DNA from: Gammaproteobacteria bacterium
Lineage (GTDB): Bacteria > Pseudomonadota > Gammaproteobacteria > UBA1113
DNA: 50,047 bases
Assembly: GCA_019752835.1 (NCBI GenBank)
Contig: JAIELR010000152.1
Coordinates: 1-50,047, forward strand
Direction of reading: 5' to 3'
Position numbers and translations under genes: made by a program. Of the stretch, positions 1 to 9,381 are shown one piece after another. Below the pieces are notes generated by a model. That model was given only the letters and a program-made list of their open reading frames with translations. It made no database searches and was not told where the DNA came from. Numbering within the stretch: position 1 is the stretch's first letter; every line of letters begins with the position of its first letter.

Positions 1-361
1 CCATAGTCCGTAATAACTCCTGACTCTCAATAGAATCATTCAGCGCCGATATCTTATGCTTCTCTTGAAAACACAACAATAATTGAGCGATCTGTGTGGC
101 GCAAGCAGGTTCTTGTCGTAACGCATTCCATAGAAGCGTTACAAAAGTATCTCGATCTGAGTTCTCTAGTGCTTGCTTGGCCCATTGAAGCAGTGTGTTT
201 ACGGGCTGTGGAAGTACATTAGCGGGCAATCCTCTTGCTCCACACTGTAATGCCAAGGTATAGCTCAATAGACTTTCTGACCAGCAACTTTCGCTAAGCT
301 GCATACCATTCATATTCAGCGGTAACTGACCGATAGCTCTCACTATTTGCCACTGTGGCAA
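1..361 (-). CDS. Hypothetical protein, truncated by window edge
   Basis: An open frame runs from directly after the stop of the NACHT-WD40 gene to the left edge. It is in the same frame as that gene, separated by one TGA (379-377). Possible starts are TTG (361), GTG (343) or ATG (313), and none has a clear ribosome site, so the start is uncertain. The readable part is rich in Leu, Gln and Ser. A stretch ending LPANVLPQPVNTLLQWAK faintly recalls a STAS-type fold, too weakly to name it. It may be a translationally coupled gene, or the remnant of a longer C-terminus of the upstream protein. Function unknown. Confidence 0.45.
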   Translation of the reverse strand, partial: MPQWQIVRAIGQLPLNMNGMQLSESCWSESLLSYTLALQCGARGLPANVLPQPVNTLLQWAKQALENSDRDTFVTLLWNALRQEPACATQIAQLLLCFQEKHKISALNDSIESQELLRTM

Positions 362-376
362 TGGTAAACACGATGG

Positions 377-3300
377 TCAATAATGAGGTGGTCGCACAGC
401 AATTTCTAGCAACGCGCCATTTTCAAAACCTAATACTAAGCGACCCGTTATTAAATCTGCAGCCACAACACTACAAGCAAGCCATTGCTGAGTAGCAATC
501 ACATGAGCTGACTTAATATCCCATACCATAATATGCGAGTTATCAAAGACAACTATCAACCATTCTGGACAAAGGGGGTGAAAACACAGCACGCATGGTT
601 TGCTCTCATCTGTTAATTCCCGCGAATAAGGCAACACCTTCTGACAAACACCTCGCGCTAAGTCCCAAACGCACACTTTATCCCATGACGCTGATACTGC
701 GCGATCCCCTGCAAGAATAATACAACTGATTTCATATTTATGCTCCCAAAGCGTATGTACTAGATGTATACCTTGTTCACTCATCTGCCATACGCGCAAC
801 TCGCCTCCCATTGAGCCTGATACCACCCATTTGCTACAACCAGCTACACAAGAAATCCACTCTGTGTGCCCCTGAAGCACATACATTTGACGTACATTTT
901 CACCGCTCATTTGCCATATCCGTACGGTCTTATCATAGGAACCTGATATTACACACTCATCAGAAATGGCAACGCAAGTGACCCAATTTGTATGCCCTTG
1001 AAGTACGCACAGATGACGCACTTTTGTTCCACTCACTCGCCACACGCGTACTGTCTTATCTCTTGAACCCGACACTACACGCTCACCTTCAAGAACAACA
1101 CAAGTAACTCTTGCTGTATGGCCCTGAAATATACACAGTTGGTATGCCTCTTCATTACTCAATTGCCACATGCGCAACTCGCCATCTATAGAACCTGATA
1201 TCATCCGCTCTCTTTCAAGAGCAATACAATTGACTCGCTTTATGTGCCCCTGCAACATATGCTGTTCACATTCTTCTTTGTTACTCACCTGCCACACACG
1301 CACTGTTTTGTCCTCTGATCCAGATACTATGTGATCTCCTTCGAAAGCTACACAAGAAATGCCTTTCGTGTGTCCTCGAAGCATACGCAATTCTATTGCT
1401 ACTTGCTCGCTCACTTGCCATACGCGTAACTCACCATCCGTTGAGCCTGATGCAACTCGTTCACCACAAATAGCAACACAAGTGATACTCTCCGCGTGCC
1501 CTTTCAACACATGCTGCGGATGCATCTCTCTTCTAGTATCGCGCGATGAGCTTGCGGTTTTATGAAGTTCTATAGACGGCACATGCCATACGCGTACCGT
1601 TTTATCTGTTGAACTCGACACTATACGATCGCCCTCAAGAACAATGCAAGTGATTGTCCCTGCATGCCCCTGAAGCACGCGCTGTAAGCGCGTTTTTTCT
1701 CTACATATTTGCCACACCAGCACTGTGTTATCCGATGATCCTGATACTACACGATCACCAGAAACAGCAACGCATGTAACCCCTTTCATATGCCCTCGTA
1801 ACACATGTTGCTGCCATATGTTTTCATTTTCCATCTTCCACACACGGACTGTTTTGTCATCTGATCCGCATACTATACGATTTCCTTCGAGAGCAACGCA
1901 CGTAAAATCACTTGAGAGCACATACATTCTCGCTACTTGCTCTCTCACTTGCCATACGCGTAATTCACCATCTATTGAGCTTGATACTAATAATTTACTG
2001 TCTTTACTAATTGCCAGAGAAATAATTTTATTCTTGTGAGCCTGCCATTGTTGTAAGCACCGTTGCAACTTCCAATCCCAACAGACAATTATGCCATTTG
2101 TATATCCCACAAAAGCTTGTGTCGAAGTATTAGACACTATTACAAGGCATGTAACAAAATTTTCGCCTTGTTCGCCTTGATAGTAAGCATATTCACCAAA
2201 TTTTACATCTATCATCCGCGCTTGGGTAAGGTTGGCATCCTGCCATTGTGTATGGCGAGCTATAACATCATGCCACTGCACACGTTGTAAACTAACTTGG
2301 GAAAAAAGACCATTACTAACATCGGTATTTTGGACGCATGTGTCATCTAAATTTAAACCAGCTACGCTATAACCACAATAATTATACAAAGTTAACGCAT
2401 TCCCTGCGACTTGCATTAATTGGATATTGCCTTTATAGATATTATTTACTAATTCGCCTTTCGATTTACAAATTACTTCTAATAAGCGATATTGACTCGG
2501 CTTCGCTTCTCTTAAAAAATCTAATACCGCTACTTCTCGGCGTATCTCTAATTGATTCCATAGGTTACCAATTAATTTTGGCAATTGACTACGAAAAATC
2601 TCGGCATCAGCTTGGTCATAAAGCGTTATATTTTCAAATAAAACTTCTTGTGTCTTAGGATGACATAAGGTGCTTTGTATATATTTTGTCTTTAAGGGTA
2701 GTGCTTTCAAAAGTGCCTGTGCAACCAGAAATTCTTGAAAGCTTTTATGGATAAATTGGTAGCTTTTCACGCCTACAGCTTTCAAAGGACAGGCATTACG
2801 TAACCGCGTTACGAATGATTTCACATCATGGGCATTGACAACCAGCACGGCTTGCAATAACTCTTTTTCTTGTATTGTTAATTGCTCATCAGAAATATAT
2901 ATTGTTTTCATTTCATACATCAAAATAGCGATTTTTTCAGCATACTGTCTTAATAGATTGCGCCAATCATCATTGTACTGACCACTTAGATTGATGTTTA
3001 AATCTTTGGTTCTCACCAATCTTTCAAATTCATCAACAAACCATTGATCGGTAAAGGCTTCATAAATAGTATAGCGAGTAATCGCTTCATTTCTTTGTAG
3101 TGTCTGCTGTAATTGTTCTAAGCTATTACTTTTGCCAGCATATCTGCCTGTGCTAGTGCAAACATCGCTTATCATATAAGCTAATAATGGATTGTCCAAG
3201 AGCTTCCAAACAGTGGGCTGCTGTAGTTGCAATCCTAATAATTTTTTTTGCAGTTTAGAGTTAGTCTGAGTTCTGCTAGTCAAATAACGAATCTTTTGAA

Positions 3301-5332
3301 AATTATCAAATTCTTGTAAGTAATAAATTTTTGCCGCTCTAAAACGATTGCATTTATTTTCCAGATATGTGCGACAGCTTATTAAAACACATCCTGTCCA
3401 CTGCTCTAAATATGTGTCCACTAGAGTTCGATAAGCCTGTGATTCACCTTGACAAAATATTAGCTCATCATAGCCATCAAGTAAAAAAATAAATCGATAT
3501 TCTTTTCTTAACTGCTCAATCTGCCCAAGCGTATAACCTATCTCTAAATTCACAAACCAAGCTTTAACAAAATTTTCACCATTTTGTTTAAGACTTGCTA
3601 ATGAAATCAATATCGGTATAGGCTGCATTATATCGTGTTGATTTTCTAGATAATCTTGTTGCAGCTTGTCATACAACCATTGCATCGCACTACTCTTACC
3701 CATACCTGCTTCACCGAACAGTAAATAGGTGAAGTGCTTACTGACTTCGATAGATTTAACAGCAGTGAGTAATTGCTGATAACAATCCTTTAACATAATA
3801 TCTGTATTTTCTGTTCTCAATCGCGGTGTAATATAATATGGCTTCACTTGATCCCAACTAAGGGCATTCGTAACTTGTCGTGATCTATTCCAATAATCAC
3901 GTATCGGTTTTAAGGTTAAAGCGTCAGCTTTCTGTAACCATTCCTCTTGAATTTGGTTAACCAGAGGGATATCTGATAAATACTCTAATTTTGACGTTTT
4001 CGTTTTGTCGAACTCTTCTCGCAGCTGTAGTTGCGTCGTTCGATATCGCTCAAAAATTGATTTCTTAAATTGCGACTCTACCTCCGCCAATCGTTGCCAA
4101 ATAAAAGGATGCAAGCTGGGGAACTGAATTTTTAAGGTAGCTAGCGCTAATATCCATGCGGCTTGACGTTTATTATGATATTTTTGCGTATATAAATGAA
4201 CACATAATTCAATCCATGGTTTAGTTTGTTGCAGCAATCCTTCTTCGTCAAACCCCTGTGCTTTTAACCACTGTATATACATAACGCCAATAAACTGGGC
4301 AAGAACTAAGTGCAGTTTCCAATAATGCCTCTTGAGTAATTCTACTCTGAGCGTTGCAAAAAATTCACTCCACGTACTAGCTTCTTCAGGTTGAGAAAGT
4401 AAAGTCAGTGTATCCAACACGTCTTTACAAAATAAATAACTGGCTTCGTCACCATTGAGTACTGCATAACCTTGCCAATCCCGTTGCATGCTCTCCCACC
4501 AGCCAATAATACCTTTATAAAATCCAGCATAACCCACAAAGCCAGTTAACACAGCTCCCGCGATAATCCAGCCGACAGGTGTAGCTAAAGTTGCACTGGT
4601 TGCTGCAAAGTAAGTAAAGCTAGCAATGACAGATGTAAGTTTTAACTGTTGCTCGCCTAGCACACTTACACCAGTCACCGTTGAATGAATATAACGATAA
4701 TAAGCTCGCTCAAAACCAGACCCAACTGGCTTTACCATGAGTTGAACAAGATTAGCGGTGTGAGAGATGATAAAAGCTGTCTTGGCATTATCCTCTAAAG
4801 GCGATATTTCACGCCTTGCTAACTCCTTTCCAGCAGAATCTAATAATTTGAGTATATCATCGGCTAACTTCTTGCTAACGCGAGCTTTGCTTTCCGTAGT
4901 ATCCCGCCACCGATCTAACAATATAAAAATCAATGCCACACTTTGTAAACCAACGATGGGCAACCGTTTGGCTTCTGCTACAGTATATTCAACGCTGGCC
5001 TTATAGTAATCAGCATCATATAATTGACTATCAGCTAATTGGAACGCTCGAAGTAATCCATAAAAATACGGAAGACTTTCAATCGTGCTACTTACTGCAT
5101 TTTGACGTAAATTTTCAAGTAATTGTTTTATTAGCCCTACCACTTCAGGCTTGTCGATTCTTAACCTTGTCAATGGGAGAATGCTGTTAATATCAAGGAA
5201 TGTTTTTGTAGGTTGTGGTTGGTACTGCTTGAAAACTTTATCTAAAATCAGAAAGTTTTCTGGTGCCGGAGCAATATTATACCGCTCAACATGATAATCC
5301 AATAATGTTTTAGTCGATTCAGCAGAAAACAC
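377..5332 (-). CDS. NACHT NTPase with C-terminal WD40 propellers
   Basis: This 1651-residue STAND/NLR-like protein has four parts. A helical N-terminal region comes first, with a hydrophobic hairpin at about 235-278. The NACHT ATPase follows, with Walker A GEAGMGKS (540-547), Walker B LLDGYDE (617-623) and sensor-like LISCRTYL. The conserved winged-helix signature QFIHKSFQEFLVAQAL lies near 859-874. A short pentapeptide-like linker (about 990-1045) leads to about 14 WD40 units (1058-1645), enough for two seven-bladed propellers. The start is GTG with GAGGA upstream. In the known family, WD40 repeats sense a ligand and NACHT oligomerises; many bacterial relatives are antiphage proteins, others are signalling ATPases. 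The N-terminal effector type is not recognisable, but the hydrophobic pair suggests membrane action. It may be ICE cargo or flanking chromosome, since the attachment site was not found. Confidence 0.9.
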   Translation of the reverse strand: MFSAESTKTLLDYHVERYNIAPAPENFLILDKVFKQYQPQPTKTFLDINSILPLTRLRIDKPEVVGLIKQLLENLRQNAVSSTIESLPYFYGLLRAFQLADSQLYDADYYKASVEYTVAEAKRLPIVGLQSVALIFILLDRWRDTTESKARVSKKLADDILKLLDSAGKELARREISPLEDNAKTAFIISHTANLVQLMVKPVGSGFERAYYRYIHSTVTGVSVLGEQQLKLTSVIASFTYFAATSATLATPVGWIIAGAVLTGFVGYAGFYKGIIGWWESMQRDWQGYAVLNGDEASYLFCKDVLDTLTLLSQPEEASTWSEFFATLRVELLKRHYWKLHLVLAQFIGVMYIQWLKAQGFDEEGLLQQTKPWIELCVHLYTQKYHNKRQAAWILALATLKIQFPSLHPFIWQRLAEVESQFKKSIFERYRTTQLQLREEFDKTKTSKLEYLSDIPLVNQIQEEWLQKADALTLKPIRDYWNRSRQVTNALSWDQVKPYYITPRLRTENTDIMLKDCYQQLLTAVKSIEVSKHFTYLLFGEAGMGKSSAMQWLYDKLQQDYLENQHDIMQPIPILISLASLKQNGENFVKAWFVNLEIGYTLGQIEQLRKEYRFIFLLDGYDELIFCQGESQAYRTLVDTYLEQWTGCVLISCRTYLENKCNRFRAAKIYYLQEFDNFQKIRYLTSRTQTNSKLQKKLLGLQLQQPTVWKLLDNPLLAYMISDVCTSTGRYAGKSNSLEQLQQTLQRNEAITRYTIYEAFTDQWFVDEFERLVRTKDLNINLSGQYNDDWRNLLRQYAEKIAILMYEMKTIYISDEQLTIQEKELLQAVLVVNAHDVKSFVTRLRNACPLKAVGVKSYQFIHKSFQEFLVAQALLKALPLKTKYIQSTLCHPKTQEVLFENITLYDQADAEIFRSQLPKLIGNLWNQLEIRREVAVLDFLREAKPSQYRLLEVICKSKGELVNNIYKGNIQLMQVAGNALTLYNYCGYSVAGLNLDDTCVQNTDVSNGLFSQVSLQRVQWHDVIARHTQWQDANLTQARMIDVKFGEYAYYQGEQGENFVTCLVIVSNTSTQAFVGYTNGIIVCWDWKLQRCLQQWQAHKNKIISLAISKDSKLLVSSSIDGELRVWQVREQVARMYVLSSDFTCVALEGNRIVCGSDDKTVRVWKMENENIWQQHVLRGHMKGVTCVAVSGDRVVSGSSDNTVLVWQICREKTRLQRVLQGHAGTITCIVLEGDRIVSSSTDKTVRVWHVPSIELHKTASSSRDTRREMHPQHVLKGHAESITCVAICGERVASGSTDGELRVWQVSEQVAIELRMLRGHTKGISCVAFEGDHIVSGSEDKTVRVWQVSNKEECEQHMLQGHIKRVNCIALERERMISGSIDGELRMWQLSNEEAYQLCIFQGHTARVTCVVLEGERVVSGSRDKTVRVWRVSGTKVRHLCVLQGHTNWVTCVAISDECVISGSYDKTVRIWQMSGENVRQMYVLQGHTEWISCVAGCSKWVVSGSMGGELRVWQMSEQGIHLVHTLWEHKYEISCIILAGDRAVSASWDKVCVWDLARGVCQKVLPYSRELTDESKPCVLCFHPLCPEWLIVVFDNSHIMVWDIKSAHVIATQQWLACSVVAADLITGRLVLGFENGALLEIAVRPPHY

Positions 5333-5392
5333 AACAACATCCTCAAATAGGTATCAGCTTCCACAGCTTTTTTGTTGTGTTTATAGTGTGAA

Positions 5393-5409
5393 AATGGTTC
5401 AAAACCATT
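5393..5409. repeat. Inverted repeat between integrase and NACHT gene
   Basis: Seven-base arms AATGGTT and AACCATT are separated by three bases. The repeat lies in the 205-bp gap beyond the 3' end of the integrase, where an attachment core of this element would be expected. No second copy, tRNA end or other flanking target was seen in the window, so an att role is only a possibility. It could also be an operator or part of the leader of the NACHT gene. Confidence 0.35.
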
Positions 5410-5537
5410 GTAGCATTATAGCTATCTTAACCAGCTAAGTATACAGTCTACGAAACATATACAGCGGTATAATATAATAGCGGAATTTTTTGGCAAGTGT
5501 AATTTATATACATAGTTAGTGTAAGAATATTTTTGCC

Positions 5538-6764
5538 TCACGCCTGGTGGAAAATCTGTCCCCAGTCATTTTTGCGTTTATATTCCCCCACTTTTGGCAA
5601 TTGAGCATAGGTTCTGATAACCATCTCAGTATCCACATGCCCCATTTGGCTGGCAATCCACGGCACACTTTCCCCGCGCAGCATGAGCATCGTGGCAAAC
5701 GTGTGTCGGCATTGATACGGGCTGCGATATTCCACCCCTGCTTTATTACATACTTGTATCCACCACGCGCGTAATTGTTTGCTGTTTTCCCAGGGAATGT
5801 CTTTACCAGGGTTTATAAAAATGCAGCCGAGTTCCGTAAACGTAAATTCTTTTTGTGCAACCAATGCTTCATAAGCGGGTTCAAGGAGTTCCATGTCACG
5901 CATACCGGCTTCGGTTTTAGTTTCTTTCACTTCGTCCTCAACCAACGCTCGCTCGACACGCAAGAGTCGTCTTACAAAATCGACTTGCGGCCACGTGAGC
6001 GCCATAATTTCCGAAGGACGCAACCCCGTAAAAAGCCAAAACTGCACCATAGGTTGCACGGCCTCAGGGAGACTGCGTAAAATAGTCCAGATTTCCTCCA
6101 TAGTGAATGTATTCACCACATAATCTGACTTATAGCTTTCTTTCGGTAGAATCTCCTCCAATACAATCGTATCAAAAGGATTTGCTTCCAATAATTCATC
6201 GTTCAAGGCACGCTTCACCACCTTCCGGAGCGGGCCTAAAATACTTCGCACCGTTTTAACGTTCAAGGGTTTGCGGTTGATTTCCCCTGTCTTACTATTT
6301 TTTACGAGACGAGTTCGAGCTAATGATTGAAGAAAATCTCGAATGTGAGAGGCTTTTAAACTACCTACCTCCACGTTCCCAAAGCAGGGCAAAAGATAAT
6401 AATTAATTACAGACCCTTTACGTTTATAAGTACTTTTTTCGTTAGTCTTTTTATCTTCTTCGAAGATTTTTTGTAACAAATCTTTTATAAGCACATTTTT
6501 ATTCTGCATGCCCCACAGATGCGCCCGTTTTGACTGAGGAAAATATTCAGCATAGTTAAACTGCTGCCGTTCAATTTTACTCAAAATTTCGGCGCGTAAT
6601 CGGTCGGCATATTTAATGCCCTTTTTATCGGCGGGAATATTTTTTAGGGTTTCTCTACAGAAAACACCCCGATAGGTAAACGCGATACGTATTCCCATCT
6701 TTGTACCTGAATAGGCGCGGATTTGTACGCCTTCTGGTAATTGTTCTGATGCTAATGACAGCAT
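5538..6764 (-). CDS. int: Tyrosine site-specific recombinase (integrase)
   Basis: This 408-residue lambda-type integrase catalyses integration and, with the excisionase, excision of the element. An arm-binding N-terminal domain of the DUF3596 kind (about 15-80) is followed by a core-binding SAM-like domain (about 90-200) and the catalytic domain (about 215-400). Visible catalytic residues are R249 (TGLRPSE), R353 and H354 (CRHTFAT), H376 (MGH) and nucleophile Y386 (RTYAQL). The usual His three residues before R353 is Tyr (YQCR), which some phage-type members tolerate. The start is ATG with AGGAGT nine bases upstream. The adjacent excisionase matches the partner usual for DUF3596 integrases. 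It probably marks the left end of the ICE. Confidence 0.95.
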   Translation of the reverse strand: MLSLASEQLPEGVQIRAYSGTKMGIRIAFTYRGVFCRETLKNIPADKKGIKYADRLRAEILSKIERQQFNYAEYFPQSKRAHLWGMQNKNVLIKDLLQKIFEEDKKTNEKSTYKRKGSVINYYLLPCFGNVEVGSLKASHIRDFLQSLARTRLVKNSKTGEINRKPLNVKTVRSILGPLRKVVKRALNDELLEANPFDTIVLEEILPKESYKSDYVVNTFTMEEIWTILRSLPEAVQPMVQFWLFTGLRPSEIMALTWPQVDFVRRLLRVERALVEDEVKETKTEAGMRDMELLEPAYEALVAQKEFTFTELGCIFINPGKDIPWENSKQLRAWWIQVCNKAGVEYRSPYQCRHTFATMLMLRGESVPWIASQMGHVDTEMVIRTYAQLPKVGEYKRKNDWGQIFHQA

Positions 6765-6808
6765 ATTTTATGACTCCTATTCAATTTAATAACTGAGTGG
6801 GGGCGATT

Positions 6809-6994
6809 TCACGCCGCCTTTACTCCACTCTCAACCCATTTAGCAATTTCATCTAAGTTAACCCACAGATTGCCATCGGGTGCCAATCGGCTATGGATAC
6901 CGTCGATCCACACGCCCCGACTACGTCGTGTATGTACTGCCCTGACAGTATCGCCCGATAATTCACAGTACTTCTTAACCTTCACCCACTTCAT
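6809..6994 (-). CDS. xis: Excisionase (DUF1233 type)
   Basis: This 61-residue winged-helix recombination directionality factor matches the DUF1233/YdaQ-like excisionase pattern: W-x-K-x-K-K-Y-C-E-x-S-G, then AVHTRR, W-x-D-G-x-H-S-R, PDG and LWVNLDEIAKWV. The start codon is preceded by a perfect GGAGG. It lies 44 bp upstream of int on the same strand, the standard xis-int order. It should bind the attachment arms and bias the integrase towards excision. Confidence 0.85.
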   Translation of the reverse strand: MKWVKVKKYCELSGDTVRAVHTRRSRGVWIDGIHSRLAPDGNLWVNLDEIAKWVESGVKAA

Positions 6995-7165
6995 ATAACC
7001 TCCGACTACAATCGCTCTCTTCGATGAGAAAGTCTAGTCTTTTTTACTTTTACGAATAACTCTTTTTAACATTATCTATATGAGGTAGCCTTACTGCTCA
7101 GGAGAGCCGCGTACTAGTATTTATTGGCTAAAAGATGCCCATAATGAGTCCATTTGCAATAGATA

Positions 7166-8257
7166 CTATACATAGGCGGTAGTAACGCTATGGGGCTTTA
7201 AGTAATACAGACGCTCTTCGACCACTTTGTTAGAATTAAGCCTGCTGTCATCGAGTGCCATTGTGTTATAACGTCTCATTAATTGACGTTTAACCGACAC
7301 CGTGCCATAACGTTGAAACAGTTCCATTAACGCCTCGTGCGGTATAATGCCGTCACTGCTGTAACTCATGATTAAATGCCGATAACGGCCGCTTGCGACA
7401 ATCACCGCCAATGCTTCTAGCGCGTTACGTTTGCTGCTCAAGGCGGACCGGAATGCAGCCGTATCATTACGCCGACCTGAAATACCTTGTACTGCTGGAT
7501 AATCCCATCGTGCGATGGTCTCCAACAGGTGATATGACGCTGCATATTGTGTGGCTGTATACGGCGGGTCGAGATACAAGATATCGACAGTTTCTAACTT
7601 ATTAATTAATGCCGCACCGTCTTCATGAAACACAGTATGCAGCTGATCGCTTTCGGTAATATCCGGCACCTGTAGTTTTATCTCCCGCAATGCAGGGCGC
7701 GAATAACTTTTTAAGAAGCTACTCATCGTACCTGTGGTATTCGCGCAGCGGGAGGCTTGATTTAAGAGCGCATAGAGTAAAATAGAAAACTCGTCTTTAT
7801 TTAACAGACCCAAGAGCCTCCACATCGACAGAGAACTGCGAATGTCATCTATTTTTTTCGCATTCTCATCGGAATAATATAGCCGCTGAATAGCTTTATA
7901 CTGTGTGCCGCCCAACGAAAAATGTTCGTAGATAAAACCCTCAATGCCTTTTTGTTGGTTTAAATAATCCACGATACTCTCGACGTAACACTCTTGGTAA
8001 GGGCGATCTAAATCCAGTGCATTCGCTACTTTCTCAAAACGTGGCATCTTATTGATACCAATTTTGGCTTGCTGCATTATGTAGGATGCATACAATAAGT
8101 CGTTGGAGATTATTTTATAGCCTTGCGTTTTAAAATATTGCCCAACCGTACCCGTTCCTGAAAATAAATCACAGAAAACGTTGCCTGTTATATTGTATTC
8201 TTTAATAGCCTCATGAATAAATGATAGTAGTCGTTGCTTGCAGCCGACGTAGCGCAT
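7166..8257 (-). CDS. D12-class N6-adenine DNA methyltransferase
   Basis: This 363-residue protein transfers methyl from SAM to adenine N6. It starts MRYVGCKQRLL, the D12/Dam-type opening. Motif I DLFSGTGTVGQYF lies at 30-42 and catalytic motif IV DPPY at 230-233, separated by the long target-recognition region typical of the alpha group. The start ATG has AAGGAT upstream. It is 38 bp from the cytosine methyltransferase gene, and no restriction endonuclease is adjacent, so it looks solitary. The likely role is masking element DNA from host restriction or an epigenetic effect; target unknown. Confidence 0.9.
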   Translation of the reverse strand: MRYVGCKQRLLSFIHEAIKEYNITGNVFCDLFSGTGTVGQYFKTQGYKIISNDLLYASYIMQQAKIGINKMPRFEKVANALDLDRPYQECYVESIVDYLNQQKGIEGFIYEHFSLGGTQYKAIQRLYYSDENAKKIDDIRSSLSMWRLLGLLNKDEFSILLYALLNQASRCANTTGTMSSFLKSYSRPALREIKLQVPDITESDQLHTVFHEDGAALINKLETVDILYLDPPYTATQYAASYHLLETIARWDYPAVQGISGRRNDTAAFRSALSSKRNALEALAVIVASGRYRHLIMSYSSDGIIPHEALMELFQRYGTVSVKRQLMRRYNTMALDDSRLNSNKVVEERLYYLKPHSVTTAYV

Positions 8258-8295
8258 AATGATATCCTTCGTATTTTACGTGTAATAATGGTGAG

Positions 8296-9321
8296 TTACT
8301 GAGAGTGTTGTTGTAGTGTTTTTAAGGCAGCCTGAGCGAGACTTTCTGCCAAATTGACAGGAACCGCATTTCCAATCTGCCGATATTGTGCAGTTAGCCC
8401 ACCTGCAAATTGCCAGTCATCAGGAAACGTTTGAAGGCGTGCGTATTCGCGTACGGTTAATGGTCGTGTTTCATCCGGATGACAGCGGTCTATCAATCGT
8501 GAGCTAGGTGTGGTCATTAAGGTGTAACTGGGTTTATCCCAGCTTAATCGACGGGCGATTTGACTGCCATGTACGTGTTCATGCCAATCGCCTAAATAGG
8601 CTTTCAATGCATCAAGCGACAAGTCTTTCCAATTTCCACCCGCAGGTACTTGCGATAATATTTGGCATTTTTTGTCAGAATATTGGCTGCCCTCAGACTC
8701 TGGTACATCAGTCGAATACAGCTTTCCTGCTTTCAACGCATCGTGTAGCGTGAAAATCGTATCATTGGGTTTTTCAAACTCAAAGTTAGCGGCTATATCG
8801 CTTCTCACGCCTACAATAATTACCCGCTCACGCAATTGCGGTACACGATAATTCGCGGCTTGTAATACTTCGGGCGATAATACGTTATAACCTCGTTCTG
8901 TGAGTATACGATAAACGTCGTTAATGGTATCGAGTGTTTTGTCATTGAATAGCCCCTTGACATTCTCTGCAATGAATATTTTAGGTTGAATTTCAAAAAT
9001 GGCGCGAAGGAATTCAAAAATTAACATTCCCCTTTCATCTTCAAATCCTCTGCGTTTACCTGCGTTACTAAACGCTTGACAGGGAAAACCGCCGGTCACA
9101 ACATCCACTTGCCGATAAAACGATGTAAAATCAATCGTTTTAATATCCCGTTTCCATACTGGCCAGTGTGGGCGATTACGTTGTAAGGTTTCACAACAAC
9201 GTCTATTGTTATCGTTTAACAATACGTGCTGAAAACCTGCACGTTCGAATCCTAATGCCATGCCACCGCCACCTGCAAATAATTCAATCACGGTAGGCTT
9301 TTGTAAAATAGTTTTATTCAT
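8296..9321 (-). CDS. C5-cytosine DNA methyltransferase
   Basis: This 341-residue enzyme carries the canonical C5-MTase motifs in order. They are motif I ELFAGGGGMALGF (13-25), catalytic motif IV GGFPCQAFSNAG with C81, motif VI ENV (119-121), motif VIII QLRERV (162-167), and the C-terminal RLQTFPDDW and QIGNAVP motifs near the end. The target-recognition domain is short. No companion endonuclease or Vsr-type nuclease is present. The gene starts 19 bases after an intrinsic-terminator-like hairpin (9341-9365), so expression may depend on read-through or on a promoter overlapping the hairpin. It is probably an anti-restriction modification enzyme of the ICE. Confidence 0.95.
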   Translation of the reverse strand: MNKTILQKPTVIELFAGGGGMALGFERAGFQHVLLNDNNRRCCETLQRNRPHWPVWKRDIKTIDFTSFYRQVDVVTGGFPCQAFSNAGKRRGFEDERGMLIFEFLRAIFEIQPKIFIAENVKGLFNDKTLDTINDVYRILTERGYNVLSPEVLQAANYRVPQLRERVIIVGVRSDIAANFEFEKPNDTIFTLHDALKAGKLYSTDVPESEGSQYSDKKCQILSQVPAGGNWKDLSLDALKAYLGDWHEHVHGSQIARRLSWDKPSYTLMTTPSSRLIDRCHPDETRPLTVREYARLQTFPDDWQFAGGLTAQYRQIGNAVPVNLAESLAQAALKTLQQHSQ

Positions 9322-9340
9322 TAAATTATCCTCAAAAGGT

Positions 9341-9365
9341 AAAAAGCCGCATAAAGCGGCTTTTT
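9341..9365 (-). terminator. Intrinsic-terminator-like hairpin before the C5-MTase gene
   Basis: Perfect ten-base arms (AAAAAGCCGC / GCGGCTTTTT) flank a five-base loop. The U-tract is symmetric, so it could stop transcription either way. It ends 19 bases before the ATG of the cytosine methyltransferase, with the ribosome site between. Confidence 0.8.
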
Positions 9366-9381
9366 AGGTTAGTTTCTTAAT

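Noticed and set aside
1000..2000. About 120-bp DNA repeats
   Set aside because: They are explained by WD40 repeats of the NACHT protein, not by a separate DNA element.
5333..5537. Attachment site or tRNA end beside the integrase
   Set aside because: No tRNA-like sequence and no matching direct repeat elsewhere in the window; only a 17-bp inverted repeat is visible, so no att site is claimed.
9241..9255. GTTCGAATCC, like a tRNA T-loop or att core
   Set aside because: It lies inside the conserved motif I region of the C5-methyltransferase, where codons explain it, and no cloverleaf can be drawn around it.
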